From Paralichthys olivaceus (taxonomy: Eukaryota; Chordata; Actinopteri; Pleuronectiformes; Paralichthyidae), in NCBI RefSeq assembly GCF_024713975.1, contig NC_091116.1:680001-744000 (forward strand): a DNA stretch of 64,000 bases, in the 5' to 3' direction. The position numbers and the translations under genes were made by a program. This document shows, piece by piece, positions 1 to 11,800 of this stretch. The stretch's first letter is position 1, and every line of letters starts with the position of its first letter. The notes below the pieces were generated by a model. That model saw only the letters and a program-made list of their open reading frames with translations, had not been told where the DNA came from and did not search any database.

Positions 1-143
1 CGTTTGGGGACCATATGGTCGTGCCGTATCACCACGGTGACATATGGCCAAAATTCCTGGAAACAAGAAAAGCTCTGTAATGTAGAACTTGCTGCTGAGG
101 CTGACCCAAGTCTCTTTCTGACTTTTCTTCTTCTGTGTTCCAG

Positions 144-2608
144 GGTTGGCTCTGCGAGCTGCTCCGGTGGAAAGAGAGCCCAAGCCCCGATAACCGCACA
201 CTGTGGGAGAACTTGTGCACCATCAGGAGGTTCCTGGCGTTATCGTCGACCGACCGGGACCATGTCTATGAAGAGGAGTCAAGGCAGCAGCACAGCGAGA
301 GGCTCCACACCGTCCTCCACATCCCGGACCAGCAGGTACAAACAGACGATCATAGAATTTACCAGCAGGCTTGTTTTTCTTCCCACTACACTGGTCTTCA
401 TGGATCATTATCATAGTTTGTATTCACAAAACATCGGGGAACATCTGTGTTTATTTAGTTAAAAACTCAAAAATCCACTTTTCTAAAAATACACAACCAT
501 TCTCGACCACAGAACAAGCAAAAGACACAAATCAAAGTGTTTTTATATGAGCGAGAAAATGTGAGAACCAGCGTGTGATCGCTCAGCAAAGTTTCCTCTG
601 TCTGATCCCACCACCTGCCCCTCTGAGCGGCCCTCCTCTTTGTCATCTTTCTGTCCCATAAGTCATTGAAAATAGAAGTGGTAAATGACCAGCCCACACA
701 TTTCCTGCTAAACACTCCTCCATCCCCCCCTCTCCCTCGGAAACCAAAATGCTCTGCAGTCTGGGCCTAACCTCAATATTATTCAGAACACAGCCTGTAA
801 TTATTGAAGCAGAGAAAAAGGAATTGCCATTATCTTTATTTAGGTCCTTTAATTTTGATGGGCCACAGATTTATGGTGTCGGATTCCTGTGTTTGAGTGT
901 GCTGGCCGCCCCGCCCAGTTAATAAGCCCGAGTAGGGTGGTGGATTTGGGGGGGTTAGCGTGCATGTTGGCAGCTGATGGAAGCTGGTCAATCACACTTC
1001 CGCTTGTTCTACATTTCCTTTTGAGTGACTGTGCAGAGGAGCAGTGAGCGAGCAGCTGAGTGCTTCACTTGTTACTGCGGTGATGAGGAGTCTGAGGTTT
1101 GTTTTGTAAGAGTCGTGTTCACATAGGGAAACCCTGTACATCCACTTGTTGTCTCGAAGTTTCACTGCAGTGATGGACCTGCTGGTTCTGGGTATCTGAA
1201 AGAATACTTTATAAATTATACAGTAATTTTTTTAATGGAAATGTGCAGTGTTTATAAAAGGGGATAAATGTATAAGTATATATTTGTAATTGTATGGATA
1301 CCTAATATACTAATTACAAATACATGCACATATACATGTTTACAACATATATACATTTTAAACATGTTGGTGTACGTTTTTTATGACTATGTACATTTTT
1401 AATATATGCTAATACAAACAAATCCATCAGTGTTATTATATGTAAAAGTAAAAGATAGAAATGTGTATTTGAAATAAAAAACACACATAAACATATATTT
1501 TTAATATAAGTTTAAACATTTAATACCATTATATCGAGTTTTTAATATATTTCATATACTGTGTGTTATAACTTATATCAATGCAACAATATAGATTGAA
1601 ATTCACCTCAAACTAAATAGCATGATTTGTTTTTTGCATGATATATAAGTATATTGTTTTGGTTCCATGATTGCGCCCCCTATCTTTGCATGAATTCATC
1701 AGAATACCGTCGGATTCGTCCATTCGGTCGTCAAACCTTGCTTAAAGCTTTAACGTCAGTGTTGTGTCATCGGCGCAGAGGCAATAGCATTAAAGTCCCT
1801 TGCCTGCTGTACTGCATGCCTGCATGGTCTTCATCAGCCTCTGGAATTTGCATGGAGATGAAGACAGTGAGATTTGAGTAAAAGCTCTAGAAAAATAGTA
1901 AGTTGTCATTTCCTTTTTTTATCAATCTGCTGTTCCCATGGTGATCAATGAAGTTTGACGTGTATATTTGATTTTCTCTAACAGGCACTCCACAGACAGC
2001 CCCTGCCACCCCTTACATCCCTGTCTCCAGTTCATGAAGACCCACAGCCCGTCCCGCTGCCGGTGTTGCACAGCTCAGAAGACGGGCCCCAGCGTGGGAT
2101 GAGCCCTGGCCTCGGAGGACCAAAGAAAGCCCGATCACGAACACGTATTTCCCTGGAGGCCCTGGGAATCCTGCAGAGCTTCATTGGCGACGTGGGCCTC
2201 TACCCCGACCAGGAGGCCATCCACACCCTGTCAGCTCAGCTGGACCTACCCAAACACACCATCGTCAAGTTCTTTCAGAACCAGCGCTACAACGTCAAGC
2301 ACCATAACCAGGCCCGAGAGTCCGTCCCCGAGGAGGACGACAGGGAGAGCTTGAGTCTCAGCGAGGGAGGCGTCGGTGCGGCGGAGAGCCGAGGGGAGGA
2401 GGGCTTCTCTGCGTCTGAGGAGTCCAGTGAGGATGGGAGAGGATCGGTGGAGGTGTTCAGAACAGAGGGAGGAGACAAAGGAGAGGAGAGAGAGGTGGGG
2501 ATGGAGAAGGAAGAAGGGGATGATGGGAAAGCCTCGGGTGTGGCGACTTCCTCCCTGTCCCCTTACAGCAGCCTGGACAGCCCCCACTCTGCAGAGCAGC
2601 AGAGATAA
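144..2608 (+). CDS. satb2: SATB2 C-terminal part (end of CUT2 and homeodomain), partial gene
   Basis: Chromatin-organising transcription factor that binds AT-rich DNA; only the last two coding exons lie in the window. Exon 144-335 (64 codons, acceptor cag, donor gtaca) encodes [20 protein letters not shown] and the rest of the second CUT domain. Exon 1985-2608 is in phase 0 and encodes a linker, then the atypical homeodomain (about 2120-2305: [16 protein letters not shown] ... [20 protein letters not shown]), then an acidic Ser/Glu-rich tail to the stop at 2606-2608. The residues YPDQ and LPKHTI fit SATB2 better than SATB1, which from memory has YPDE and LPKYTI. The tail after the homeodomain is glutamate-rich and diverges from the mammalian protein. 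The 1.65 kb intron contains AT-rich sequence that may be conserved noncoding DNA. Upstream exons lie outside the window. Confidence 0.9.
336..1984 (+). other. satb2 last intron, with possible conserved noncoding segment
   Basis: Intron between the CUT2 and homeodomain exons. Positions 740-880 are rich in homeodomain-type TAAT cores and lack simple repeats, as seen in conserved elements of developmental genes; this is inference, with no alignment made. Positions 1230-1650 are very AT-rich with many TATAT-like tracts. Confidence 0.4.
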
Positions 2609-3358
2609 CAGCAGAGAGACGAGCAGAGACACAACTGTGAAGACCACACACACATTCATCACCTTCAGAGCTGGTGATCAGAGCTCGATAATATCTGAAG
2701 AACTGTGGGAACTGGAAACTGATCAGAAGGTACAAACACTACCTTCAGATACCATCAGTGATTTTGCTCTGATGGTATTTTTGGATCATTTTAAAAGCCA
2801 TATTTCCGCCTAAGTTTTCAGTTTTTCCAGTGAGGATGGAAAAAGCATTAGCTCATCACTCGATTTTTCCAGATTACACATGGTGACAGTGAAATCTCAA
2901 ATGCTCTCTGTACTTTGTACACTACTCCTGAAGCCCAGCAAAACTAAATGCACAGCTTCCTTATCCATTATCATAAGGAAGCCGTGTATTTAGCTATAAA
3001 GGACTTAGAGTTACAGTAAATACTGATTTCACAGAAAGAAAGAAGCTGATTATGCTGCAGGAGAGGTTTCCACCCTACAAATCTTCTGACACCTTTGAAG
3101 ACGACAAAGTTACGTTTATTTCTTTATTATTCGAACAGGTTCTTCACTGTGGGTTTAAAGTGGAAGCACATCGAGGGTTAATGTCTACAGGAAAATCCTC
3201 TCAAAACCAGTCACATATTAGAAATAATTATAGATCTAGACAGAGAACCTGTCTACGAATCTAACATTAAGTATCATTGAGCCTTTATTGTGACACTGAG
3301 CTGTAGCTTATGTGAAGGTCTGTGAACTTTGGAAAATGAAGGGATGCTGGAAAATAAA
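2609..3358 (+). other. satb2 3' UTR (probable)
   Basis: Noncoding sequence after the satb2 stop. Candidate poly(A) signals AATAAA lie at 3353-3358 and again at 3483-3488. A 50-nt near-perfect hairpin lies at 2944-2993. The exact end is not visible and a longer UTR is possible. Confidence 0.5.
2944..2993 (+). other. Hairpin with 21-nt arms in satb2 3' UTR
   Basis: The left arm, 2944-2964, and the right arm, 2973-2993, are reverse complements with 19 Watson-Crick pairs, one G-U pair and one A-C mismatch. The 8-nt loop is CCATTATC. The core arms are GCTTCCTTAT and ATAAGGAAGC. It could be an RNA structure or a tiny palindromic element. Confidence 0.75.
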
Positions 3359-4300
3359 ACTAGAACATCCCCAAAATGTTCTGTTCTACTTATTTCTTTA
3401 GTAATATATAATTTATCGTCAGTGTCCTTTCAGCTGCTCCTCCATCAACTGAGCTGACTGGGGCACTTGAGCCTTTACTGACAATAAATCAGTCCCATCC
3501 CATCCTCACATTCATATTTATTACCAACTTTGTGTTATTAAAGTCAAAGTATTATTGTTGCTTTCATAGTTTTGCTATGATTCTGTTTGATATGACTGAA
3601 AATGTCTTTGTAAATGTGATAGGAGAAGAAGTTTGAGCTCAGTGTTACACAGTTCAAGTTTAAAAGTTACGACCCTTTTGTTTACTATTTGTAAAAGCGT
3701 TTTGTAGTGTACAATATAATGTAAATGTTGACAATCCACCTGTCATCACGTGTGGGATGCAGCCTCTGTCACTGTTTTGGTTGTATTTTGTGCCACAACG
3801 GAAGAGGGTATGAAAATGGATGATTCTGTTTCAGTTTGACAATCACCTCTATCCTGGACGAAGGGTCTCATTTGTTCCACTTTGATGGTTAACCATTGTT
3901 TGTTTGATTCAGGACGTGAACATTTGATAAAAACTTTTCCAAAATATTTTCTGTGTGGAGACTTTGCCCTTTTTGCCCATGTTTAAATCTTTAGAAATCC
4001 AGTAACCGTGTGTCTCACACGTGTGCTCCAAGTAAGTGATCTCACTTTCTACGGTTTCCTGTTTTAATTTGTCACATCTGCACTCTGGGGAGCAAAAGTC
4101 AGAATTGTGTCAGTCGTATAGATCTATAAACGCCCCTTAAATTCAATCAAGCTGTTCCAAAGTTCGCACACTCACAGATATCAGTTTCCTGAATGTACTT
4201 GATTCTTTTTTCCATCAAGATCCATGATTTTTTTCTCTGGGAAGGAAAATATTGAAATATCTTACAATTGAATGTGTTCGTCCATCCTTGCGTTTTCCAT

Positions 4301-4357
4301 TTTTGAGTAATCTTGCTAATAAACAAACAAACAAACGGGTGAAAACATAACCATCCT
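4301..4357 (+). repeat. Fragment of a dispersed teleost repeat (AACAAAC tail)
   Basis: The segment resembles the end of a common fish interspersed repeat, in which 'taatcctgctaa', an AACA run and 'gtgaaaacataacc' precede 'tccttggcgg'. A related fragment lies at 38931-39080. The assignment is from memory of the family; boundaries are approximate. Confidence 0.4.
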
Positions 4358-7300
4358 GTCTTTTAACTCAGACTGCGTGAAAACATTTGATCACTTTACG
4401 ACGTATTTGAATAGAAATACAAAGTTCTCAGTCTTCACCAAGCAGACCACAGACGTATGAATATAGAAACAGCAGCTGTAAAAATGCAAACACCAAGTGT
4501 AGAGTACAATTAGATGGGTGGGGGTCTTTTTAAATCCCTTATTGAAAACATACTGTGACACTGCGCACAAGACACGAAGAAATGATGAACACTGCTGTGA
4601 GAAAATATAAAGATTTGGAAAAATGTAACTTTCTATTTACCGGAGAATCTTGATAAAGTTTCCAATCGATTTTATTTCACCAGACTCCCAGTGTAGTATG
4701 ATAGACTCACATCCATTATACACCGTATCCAGTAATTGTATCTGCTGCTAATTGTGCAGAGATCTGTTTCGATTTGTCCTCTTCGTTCTGGGAACCATTA
4801 GAAACCGATTAATTTACGAGTTGTGCTAACTGAGCGCCGTTCCTTGCTCGCCAGGGCACCTGATAACAATTTGAATGATCCCAATGTAACTGCTGCCATG
4901 TGGGGAAAGCAGGCGAGTGTTCCTCCTCTTGTTCTGCGTCTCCACGTGCCAACATCTCCTGTGTTCAACTGTTCTGGTTTGAGAGAACGCGTTAAAAAAA
5001 AAAAAAAGTTTGCACACCAGTGTGTATCAGGCTTCACACACAAGCTGAGACTTTTTTATTTATATTAATATTTGAAGGAAATTACAGCTAAAGTGTGAAT
5101 TCTTTTTTTTTTAAAGTCCTGTTTCGTGTGTGTTTTAAGTGTGATGAAAACTAATTGGAGTTAACTCGCATCTAATATTACAACTGCATCAGTGAGTGTC
5201 AGCACGGTCCAACGGATTTCTGCTCACACAGCTGGCTATTAGAGCCGAATGGCAGGCTGATACAGGGCCATTAGAGAGGTGTGTGTGTGTGTTTGTGTTG
5301 TGGGATAGGGACGCAGGTGCTCCGTGGGCCGATATTACCCAGGATGCTCTGGGTAGGGGCATGGGGGTTAAGGGGGGAAGGAGGTTCTCAGCGGAGCTCG
5401 CAAACACACCTGTGATCGCCTGCTAGCACGCTCACACACACTCACACACACACGCACACTGTTCCCCCACAGCCTCCGCGCTGCAGCACGTTAATACACA
5501 CTCTGATAAACAGGCTAATACTCGCGGCGGCACCACTTTACGCGCCATTGAACGCAGCACAGTAATCAGTGAAGCCAACACGTGGCTCAGTGTAGTTTGT
5601 GTATTACACTGCATGTACACAACGAGCAGACATCGCACACTAGGCAAACTTTGTGTGTGTTGCAGAAAGGGCAAGTCTCAGCATTTTTCTCTGTATAAAT
5701 AGAAAAGACTCACATTTGCATCTTTATGTGTTTGTGTGTATAATTGTGGTTCTGTCTTTGTGAGGACCAGCTTGAGTTATAGACGTTATGTAATGGGGAG
5801 GTTTTGGGAAAGTAAGACCGATCCTCACAACGCTTTGTTTTCAGGTTAGAATTCAGTTCTGGTTATTTTTCAGGCCTTTGCACTCCAGATGCATTTCTCT
5901 TGTTCTTAATATTGATCAAAACTCTATCCAGTCAAATCAAGCATGAGAACCACTGATGGAACTTCACTGATCGATAGCAGGGTGGATTTCTGCAAAATTT
6001 CACATCCGACATGTTCACATTTAACCAATCAGAATGCCTGAAGCTGTTGTAGAAGTCGAAGGGCCGATCACATATCATTGGATATAGCTAGACTGTCTTT
6101 AGTTAGACTACTGACAGAAGCGGCCTTTAGCTGCGACGGTTAAGGTTTGTCTTCGGAGCTTGAAAGCGCGTGGTGCTCTTTCTCTTTCTTCAAATCTGGG
6201 TTTTATTTTCGTGGTTTTGTTTAAAATTCCCACGGTTAAGATGTCACAGCTTCATACAGCCGTCATACATGAGACAAATACAGTTTGACAAATGACAGAG
6301 AAACAAAAACCTTAAACCAGATAGAAGCTATCAAACAGTGTGGAGGAACAACTGAGACACAGGCAATATCAGTGAAAGTGTTTGTTCTGTATTGTGTCAC
6401 ATATTCTGATCAGCTTCACATGGTAACACTAAACATCACAACTCTTTGGGCCACTACACACACACACACACACACGGGGACCCCCCCCCCTCCAGCAGCC
6501 ATAGATGAAACGAGTCAGAAAACAACCACATCACATCTCCTTCAAAAACAAACATTTAATTATGGCGGCTCCGCGGACCAGCGGGTTTTGATGTGCGCCT
6601 CTAAATAGCGTTACATTGAACCAGTAAGATTTTTACACCCAGAAAAAGACACTCAAAGCAAATCCCTTTCAGGGGAAAATGAAGAACAATAAAAGACTAA
6701 TAGCGACTTTAACTTTTAAACGTCTGGAATTTGATCGTTTAATCTTGCGTTCATTTCAAGTAGTAAAGTTCTATATTTGTCTTAATAAATTTAAAGTTAA
6801 ATTACAGAGCCCAGTCTATTTCTGGGTCACTTATTAATGCATGTGGTCGGGTGTAGTTTTTTTTAAGCTCGATATTATGAGAGAAACATTTTCTCTTTAA
6901 CTTCAGTGTGATTCGTGACAGACTTGTATTAATCAGACTTTACTGTGTATAATAGGGACATTATTAGGGTTTGTGTCTTGTCTCCTTGAGCAGGACTGTT
7001 TCCCTTTTGAAAGAAGACATAACAGATTCTTCCTCTTAAAAATGAAAAACACTCTTGTTTCATGCAGTTTTGATGCTACAGCCAAACACTTTTCTGACCA
7101 GCAGCTGTTGAATGTTGTTGCCTTTAAACGAACAGTCGGCAGCAGCAGCCTTCCTCTCACATGCCAGCGCCTCCCTGAGTTTTGACCCCAGCACTGGACG
7201 ACTGACTAAAGCAAAAGAGTAAATGATCTATTTATCCATTCTGTGGTTGCATAAGGCTGCGGTGGCTCAATTCACGCTCTGTAAATAATTGTGTCATTGC

Positions 7301-8320
7301 ACAGCGAGCGCGCTTCACCACCCTGGATTTCACACCAAAAGAAAATCAACCCAGAAATAACTGAATCTGCATCATATCAAAATAAAGGTCAAGTAACAAC
7401 TTTAACTTTTTATAAAATCTATTTTGAATTTAAAAAATATCATTTGGAAGTCATTTATAAAAGTATATAAGTATCCCATGAATGATTCTTTAAATGTGAG
7501 AGGCAACTTGTTAGATCATGAATTAAACACTTTTCTACACAGGTTTACTTTGAGTCATTGTAACTGGAAAACACAGACATTTAGAAACGATCCAAGAAGA
7601 AAGGTTTTACATCATGACTCATAAAACCATTCTTTATATAAACAAAACATGTGTATATACTGTAGCTGTGCAGCTGGGGTTTAAACTTGTGGGATTTACT
7701 TGTGAGAACTGCATTTTCCATTGTCTTTCATCCAGAAACATTTTATTTCTAATGATTTTCTTTCTTTTTTCTTTTTTTTTTTTTTTACACATTTTCTTGC
7801 TCATTGGAGTATTTTATATGGGGAGAATGAAAATAAAGCCAACAGCTACTAATTTGCGTTGCTCAAACCATTTAGCAAGGTTGAGGAATGGCATTGAAAG
7901 AGCAAGTAGAAGCTGTTGAAACATTTCAAACACTAACAGGACACTTGATGCATTGTGTCCATGACCCAGTGTAGAACAACGATGTCTGGACCACAGCAAT
8001 GAGCCCGAGTTGTAACCTCGGCACAGTCCTCAGCCAGTGGAGGTGCCGGGGAAGCACAGCTGGCCCCGTGGCTGTGGGCTCCTGACACCAGCTGCAGACT
8101 CTTGTGCACAGAGAGCCACCAGGTGTCTGGGATTTCACGCTGCTTCCCTCCTCCACTGGTTCCTCGCCGCAGCCTGTTGAACCATTACTGGGTTGGATTA
8201 ACACCGGCTGTTCCTCCCGGTGCCACCACGGGCCCACGGCTCAGCACGCTCCGCTGGCCGTTGACTTGTGCTCCGTCTCCCTCGCACAAGGAACAACAGG
8301 CTGCGTCTGGAGTCTGTTTT
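4358..8320. other. Gene-free region downstream of satb2
   Basis: No exon-like open frame with recognisable homology was found on either strand. Short CA/GT runs occur, and a segment near 5755-5840 ('ttgtgaggaccagc' ... 'agaccgatcctcacaa') has inverted ends typical of a small nonautonomous element. Blocks at 4840-4960, 5195-5400 and 6960-7320 have mixed composition and could be regulatory DNA of satb2; this is a guess. Confidence 0.4.
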
Positions 8321-8327
8321 GTAGCCT

Positions 8328-8695
8328 TTCTTCCTTCCTTCCCTCCTTCCTGACATGTAGGAGAGAAGGAAGTAAGGAAACTCTCTTCCTTACTTCCTTA
8401 GTTCTCCACTCAATTTCCTTCCCTTAGAATTGGCCTCCAGGGACAAATACAATTGTTTTGAATTGAATTTCTCAATTTTCATTCCTTCTTTCCTCATCTT
8501 TCTTCCTTCCTTCCTTTTCCTCTACAATTTCTTACTTCCTTCTCTCCTTAAACTCCTTCCTTCCTTCCTTCCTTCCTTTCCTTCCTCTCTCCTAAATGTC
8601 CTCCCTTCCTTCTCTTCTACAATTTCTTACTTCCTTCTTTCCTAAAACTCTTTCCTTCCTTCCCTCTTAAATGTCTTTCCTTGCTTCCTTCCTTT
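8328..8695 (+). repeat. TTCC-type pyrimidine-rich satellite
   Basis: A degenerate (TTCC)n tract, almost purine-free on the + strand, with several expansions (for example 8551-8585). It is a low-complexity repeat; the open frames it creates are artefacts. Confidence 0.85.
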
Positions 8696-8753
8696 ATTTA
8701 ATCATCAGTGTGTGAAGAGGGATGTAAACAAAGAAAGGAAGTGTTAGGAGTTG

Positions 8754-8755
<2 letters not shown>

Positions 8756-8788
<33 letters not shown>

Positions 8789-8790
8789 AG
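8756..8790 (+). repeat. CT/CA dinucleotide microsatellite
   Basis: A CT run passes into (CA)n. Another CA run lies at 8869-8881. Confidence 0.85.
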
Positions 8791-8881
8791 ATCCTTGCAC
8801 ACACGTTAGTACACACTGTGTTAAAATACATTACAGTCAAACAAACATATATAAGCATGTTCATAAACACACACACACACA

Positions 8882-11800
8882 ATCTTCAGGCCAGACGTCC
8901 CATATTTGCAGCCCAGACAACTGCAAACAATTACAACAGTTAGTGGTTCGGCAGTGCCAGCCAGCCACGCTGCCTGTTTATAATGTGATCGAACACAAAT
9001 GTCATAACAGCGAAGCTTGAGACAAACAAGCTGCAGGATGGAGATGATGCCTCGGAGTCAGGTCTGCACTGAAGTGTAGGAAGGAAAGAGCAGCTCGAGC
9101 AGACAGACTGAACAATGGAGCTGAGGAACCGAGGGAGGCTGCACATTTATTTAATCACGTTAAACAAACCCATATTTGCTTGTCTTTCTCTTAAGGCACT
9201 TGCTGCATATGGCTGTGTTCCTGTTCATGTGTCTAATCAGTGGGGTGTTTATCAAATAAAGCCTCTGCGTTCATGTTAACATGTTATAGTAGCTTCACAT
9301 CTTAACTATTTCCTTTTCTTCTCTTCCCCTCAAGGCCTTGGCATTTCTCACCCATCCGCCAGTTGCTCCTCTTAAGCTGCCCGCTCCTGTCAATTACCTT
9401 ACCCAGCAGCACCCTGCACATCTGTCCCATAATTCATTTCAGTGAACCCTTAGTGTATAAAAGCACCTTCTAGTTTCCAGATCATCAGTTTGTTAAACTA
9501 TGAACTGATCACGGCACAGGAAATGAACCTTCTGAAAAAGTGGACTCTGCGGAGCAAAAAGCAGCTCAAGACATGATCCTGGTTCGGGACACAGCAGGAG
9601 AGCATTAACGGCTGCTGCAGGACTGTGCAGCTCTAACTGGATTAACTGCGGGAAGAGAACGCACAGGTGACTAAAATAAGGTTAGTGGGCATGAATAGGA
9701 GTGTGTGTGTGTGAGTACACCATGTGTCTTTATTACTGCGGAGCAAACACACCAAACACAATAGGCCTTTTTTCGCAGAAGACATGTTGACATGTCACCG
9801 TAGGAAGGCTCAGGGATAAATAATGAAATTATTGACGCCTAAGTTCCATTTAACCGCCACAGTTTCAGAGTCGTTGCATTGTGCATGACAGCTCACTGCT
9901 CAGTCTCCCTGGGACTCCTGAGTGGAACGAAACCCTGGTCGGTGGCGTCGCAAACACTCGTCCTGCTCTGACAAGTCCAAATGTCTGCTGTGAAAAAGGC
10001 GTGTGGCTGAGCTGTGAATACATTTGAGTGAAGAGACACCATCTCTCCTCAGATCAGCGCCTGAACGGACCTTTCTTTTTACCGTTGCATCTTCAGTTGA
10101 TAATCTGTGCAACACGTTCAATATTTCATTAAAAACCTGCCAAATTATTAATTCAGTTATCAATATTTAATGTGCAACTGTGTTTGTGTAGCATGACAAT
10201 TTGATTTCATGTACCAGTCCATGGGGTGTTTGTGTGCCTCGGATACAAACACTAGAAAATTCTGCCACTAATATTAAGTTTGTGGTTGACTGGATTAATC
10301 CAGATGTTTTTATTACTGAAGTCAATAACATGATAATTGACATATAACATCAGCATCATTCCCCGATCCCTCGATGTTCAGTTGAGTTGAAGCCTGACAC
10401 TTTAGCATTGGACGTCTTGTCACCATTACCTCTTTGAAAAATGGTATATCTCAGAATCGCATTGAATGCTGGGATAGTTTCACCCATTGGATCCTTTGTT
10501 TCCCAGAGATGGATTTTCTTCTAAAACACAAGTTCAAGGGTCACTGCTCTGACCGCTAGTATTATGTTTCCACCAACAAAGATTCAATTTACAAATAAAA
10601 CATTAAAACAGTTTTCATTTAAAACTGATGATGAAGATCTCGAATGTGTGTTCCCTCCTTACAGGGGATCGACGACAGTCCAACTACATCTGTCTCCCTC
10701 TGTCTGTCCTCTTCGATCGCTCCAGTCGTCTGTCTTCCTGGCAGGCAGCAGTCTATCCTACACCGGGACTGAAGCCTCCTCGGCAGACAGCGGCCCTAAT
10801 TTCATTAATTATAAACCAATATGCTGCTGGCAGCCCCTCTGGAGAGGACTTTACCCAGTGCTGGCATCTGCTCAGCCCAAACACAGCGAGGGATGAAGGG
10901 ATGGAGGGAGGAGAAAACAAGGACATCTCTGACTCCCACCATGGGTGAAGCATGGTGCTGTGCAGGGGGAGGATGGGGAGTGGAGGAGGTGGTTTCTAAA
11001 AGTTCATGTTTCCAACATGAAGGCTTAAAGCTGCGTTTTTAACATCATGAGAGACTTATTATAAATTTGTGTCAAGGTTGTTTTTCATATTTCCACTGTC
11101 TTCTAGAAAACTAGACGATTCTTGCCCATAATCGATGGCAATGATCGGCTTGGCTGATCAATCCAGAAGCAAACTTATCGTTATAAGTTTTAATGACATT
11201 TCCTCGGATGTCACCAACAAAAGAAGTAGAAAGAGGTGAAGAGCGAAGAAACAAAGGAGCTGAAGCTGTTAATTCATCCACACACATTCCTTCAAAGTGC
11301 AAAAGCATGTCACCAAAGTGAAGCTGTTTACTTCCTCATCATTCATAAATGATACACACAAACACACACACACACACAGGATCACTGATGAAGAAGAAAT
11401 GTGTTGACAATGACAAATAAAGACAATATAAAAAAGGTTTAAATATCATTTTAAATCACTCTCAATGTTGTTGCTTTAATTTAACACAGTTCAGCAATAG
11501 TGGAATTCAAATTTTAAAAGATCTAACAAGCAAATAACTAATAATGTGCGTTAAAGGCCAAATTTAAAAAACCTCTGTAAAGGGAAAAACACAGCAATGA
11601 AAAAATTACACACACACACACACACTCCTATTTTAGTCTTGTTGGTTACCTATAATTTCTGCTTTTTGTCATTTGTTTACTCACATCTGTTTACTGTATT
11701 CTGACTTGTAATTATTTTTAACCTTTTCTATTTTCAGCACGACTTGATGGTGTAACTGCTGGGGCCCCGAATCCGAGCATGATGGGAAAAGGTGAGCCAC

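Noticed and set aside
8328-8695. Phe/Leu/Pro-rich frames
   Set aside because: Created by the (TTCC)n satellite.
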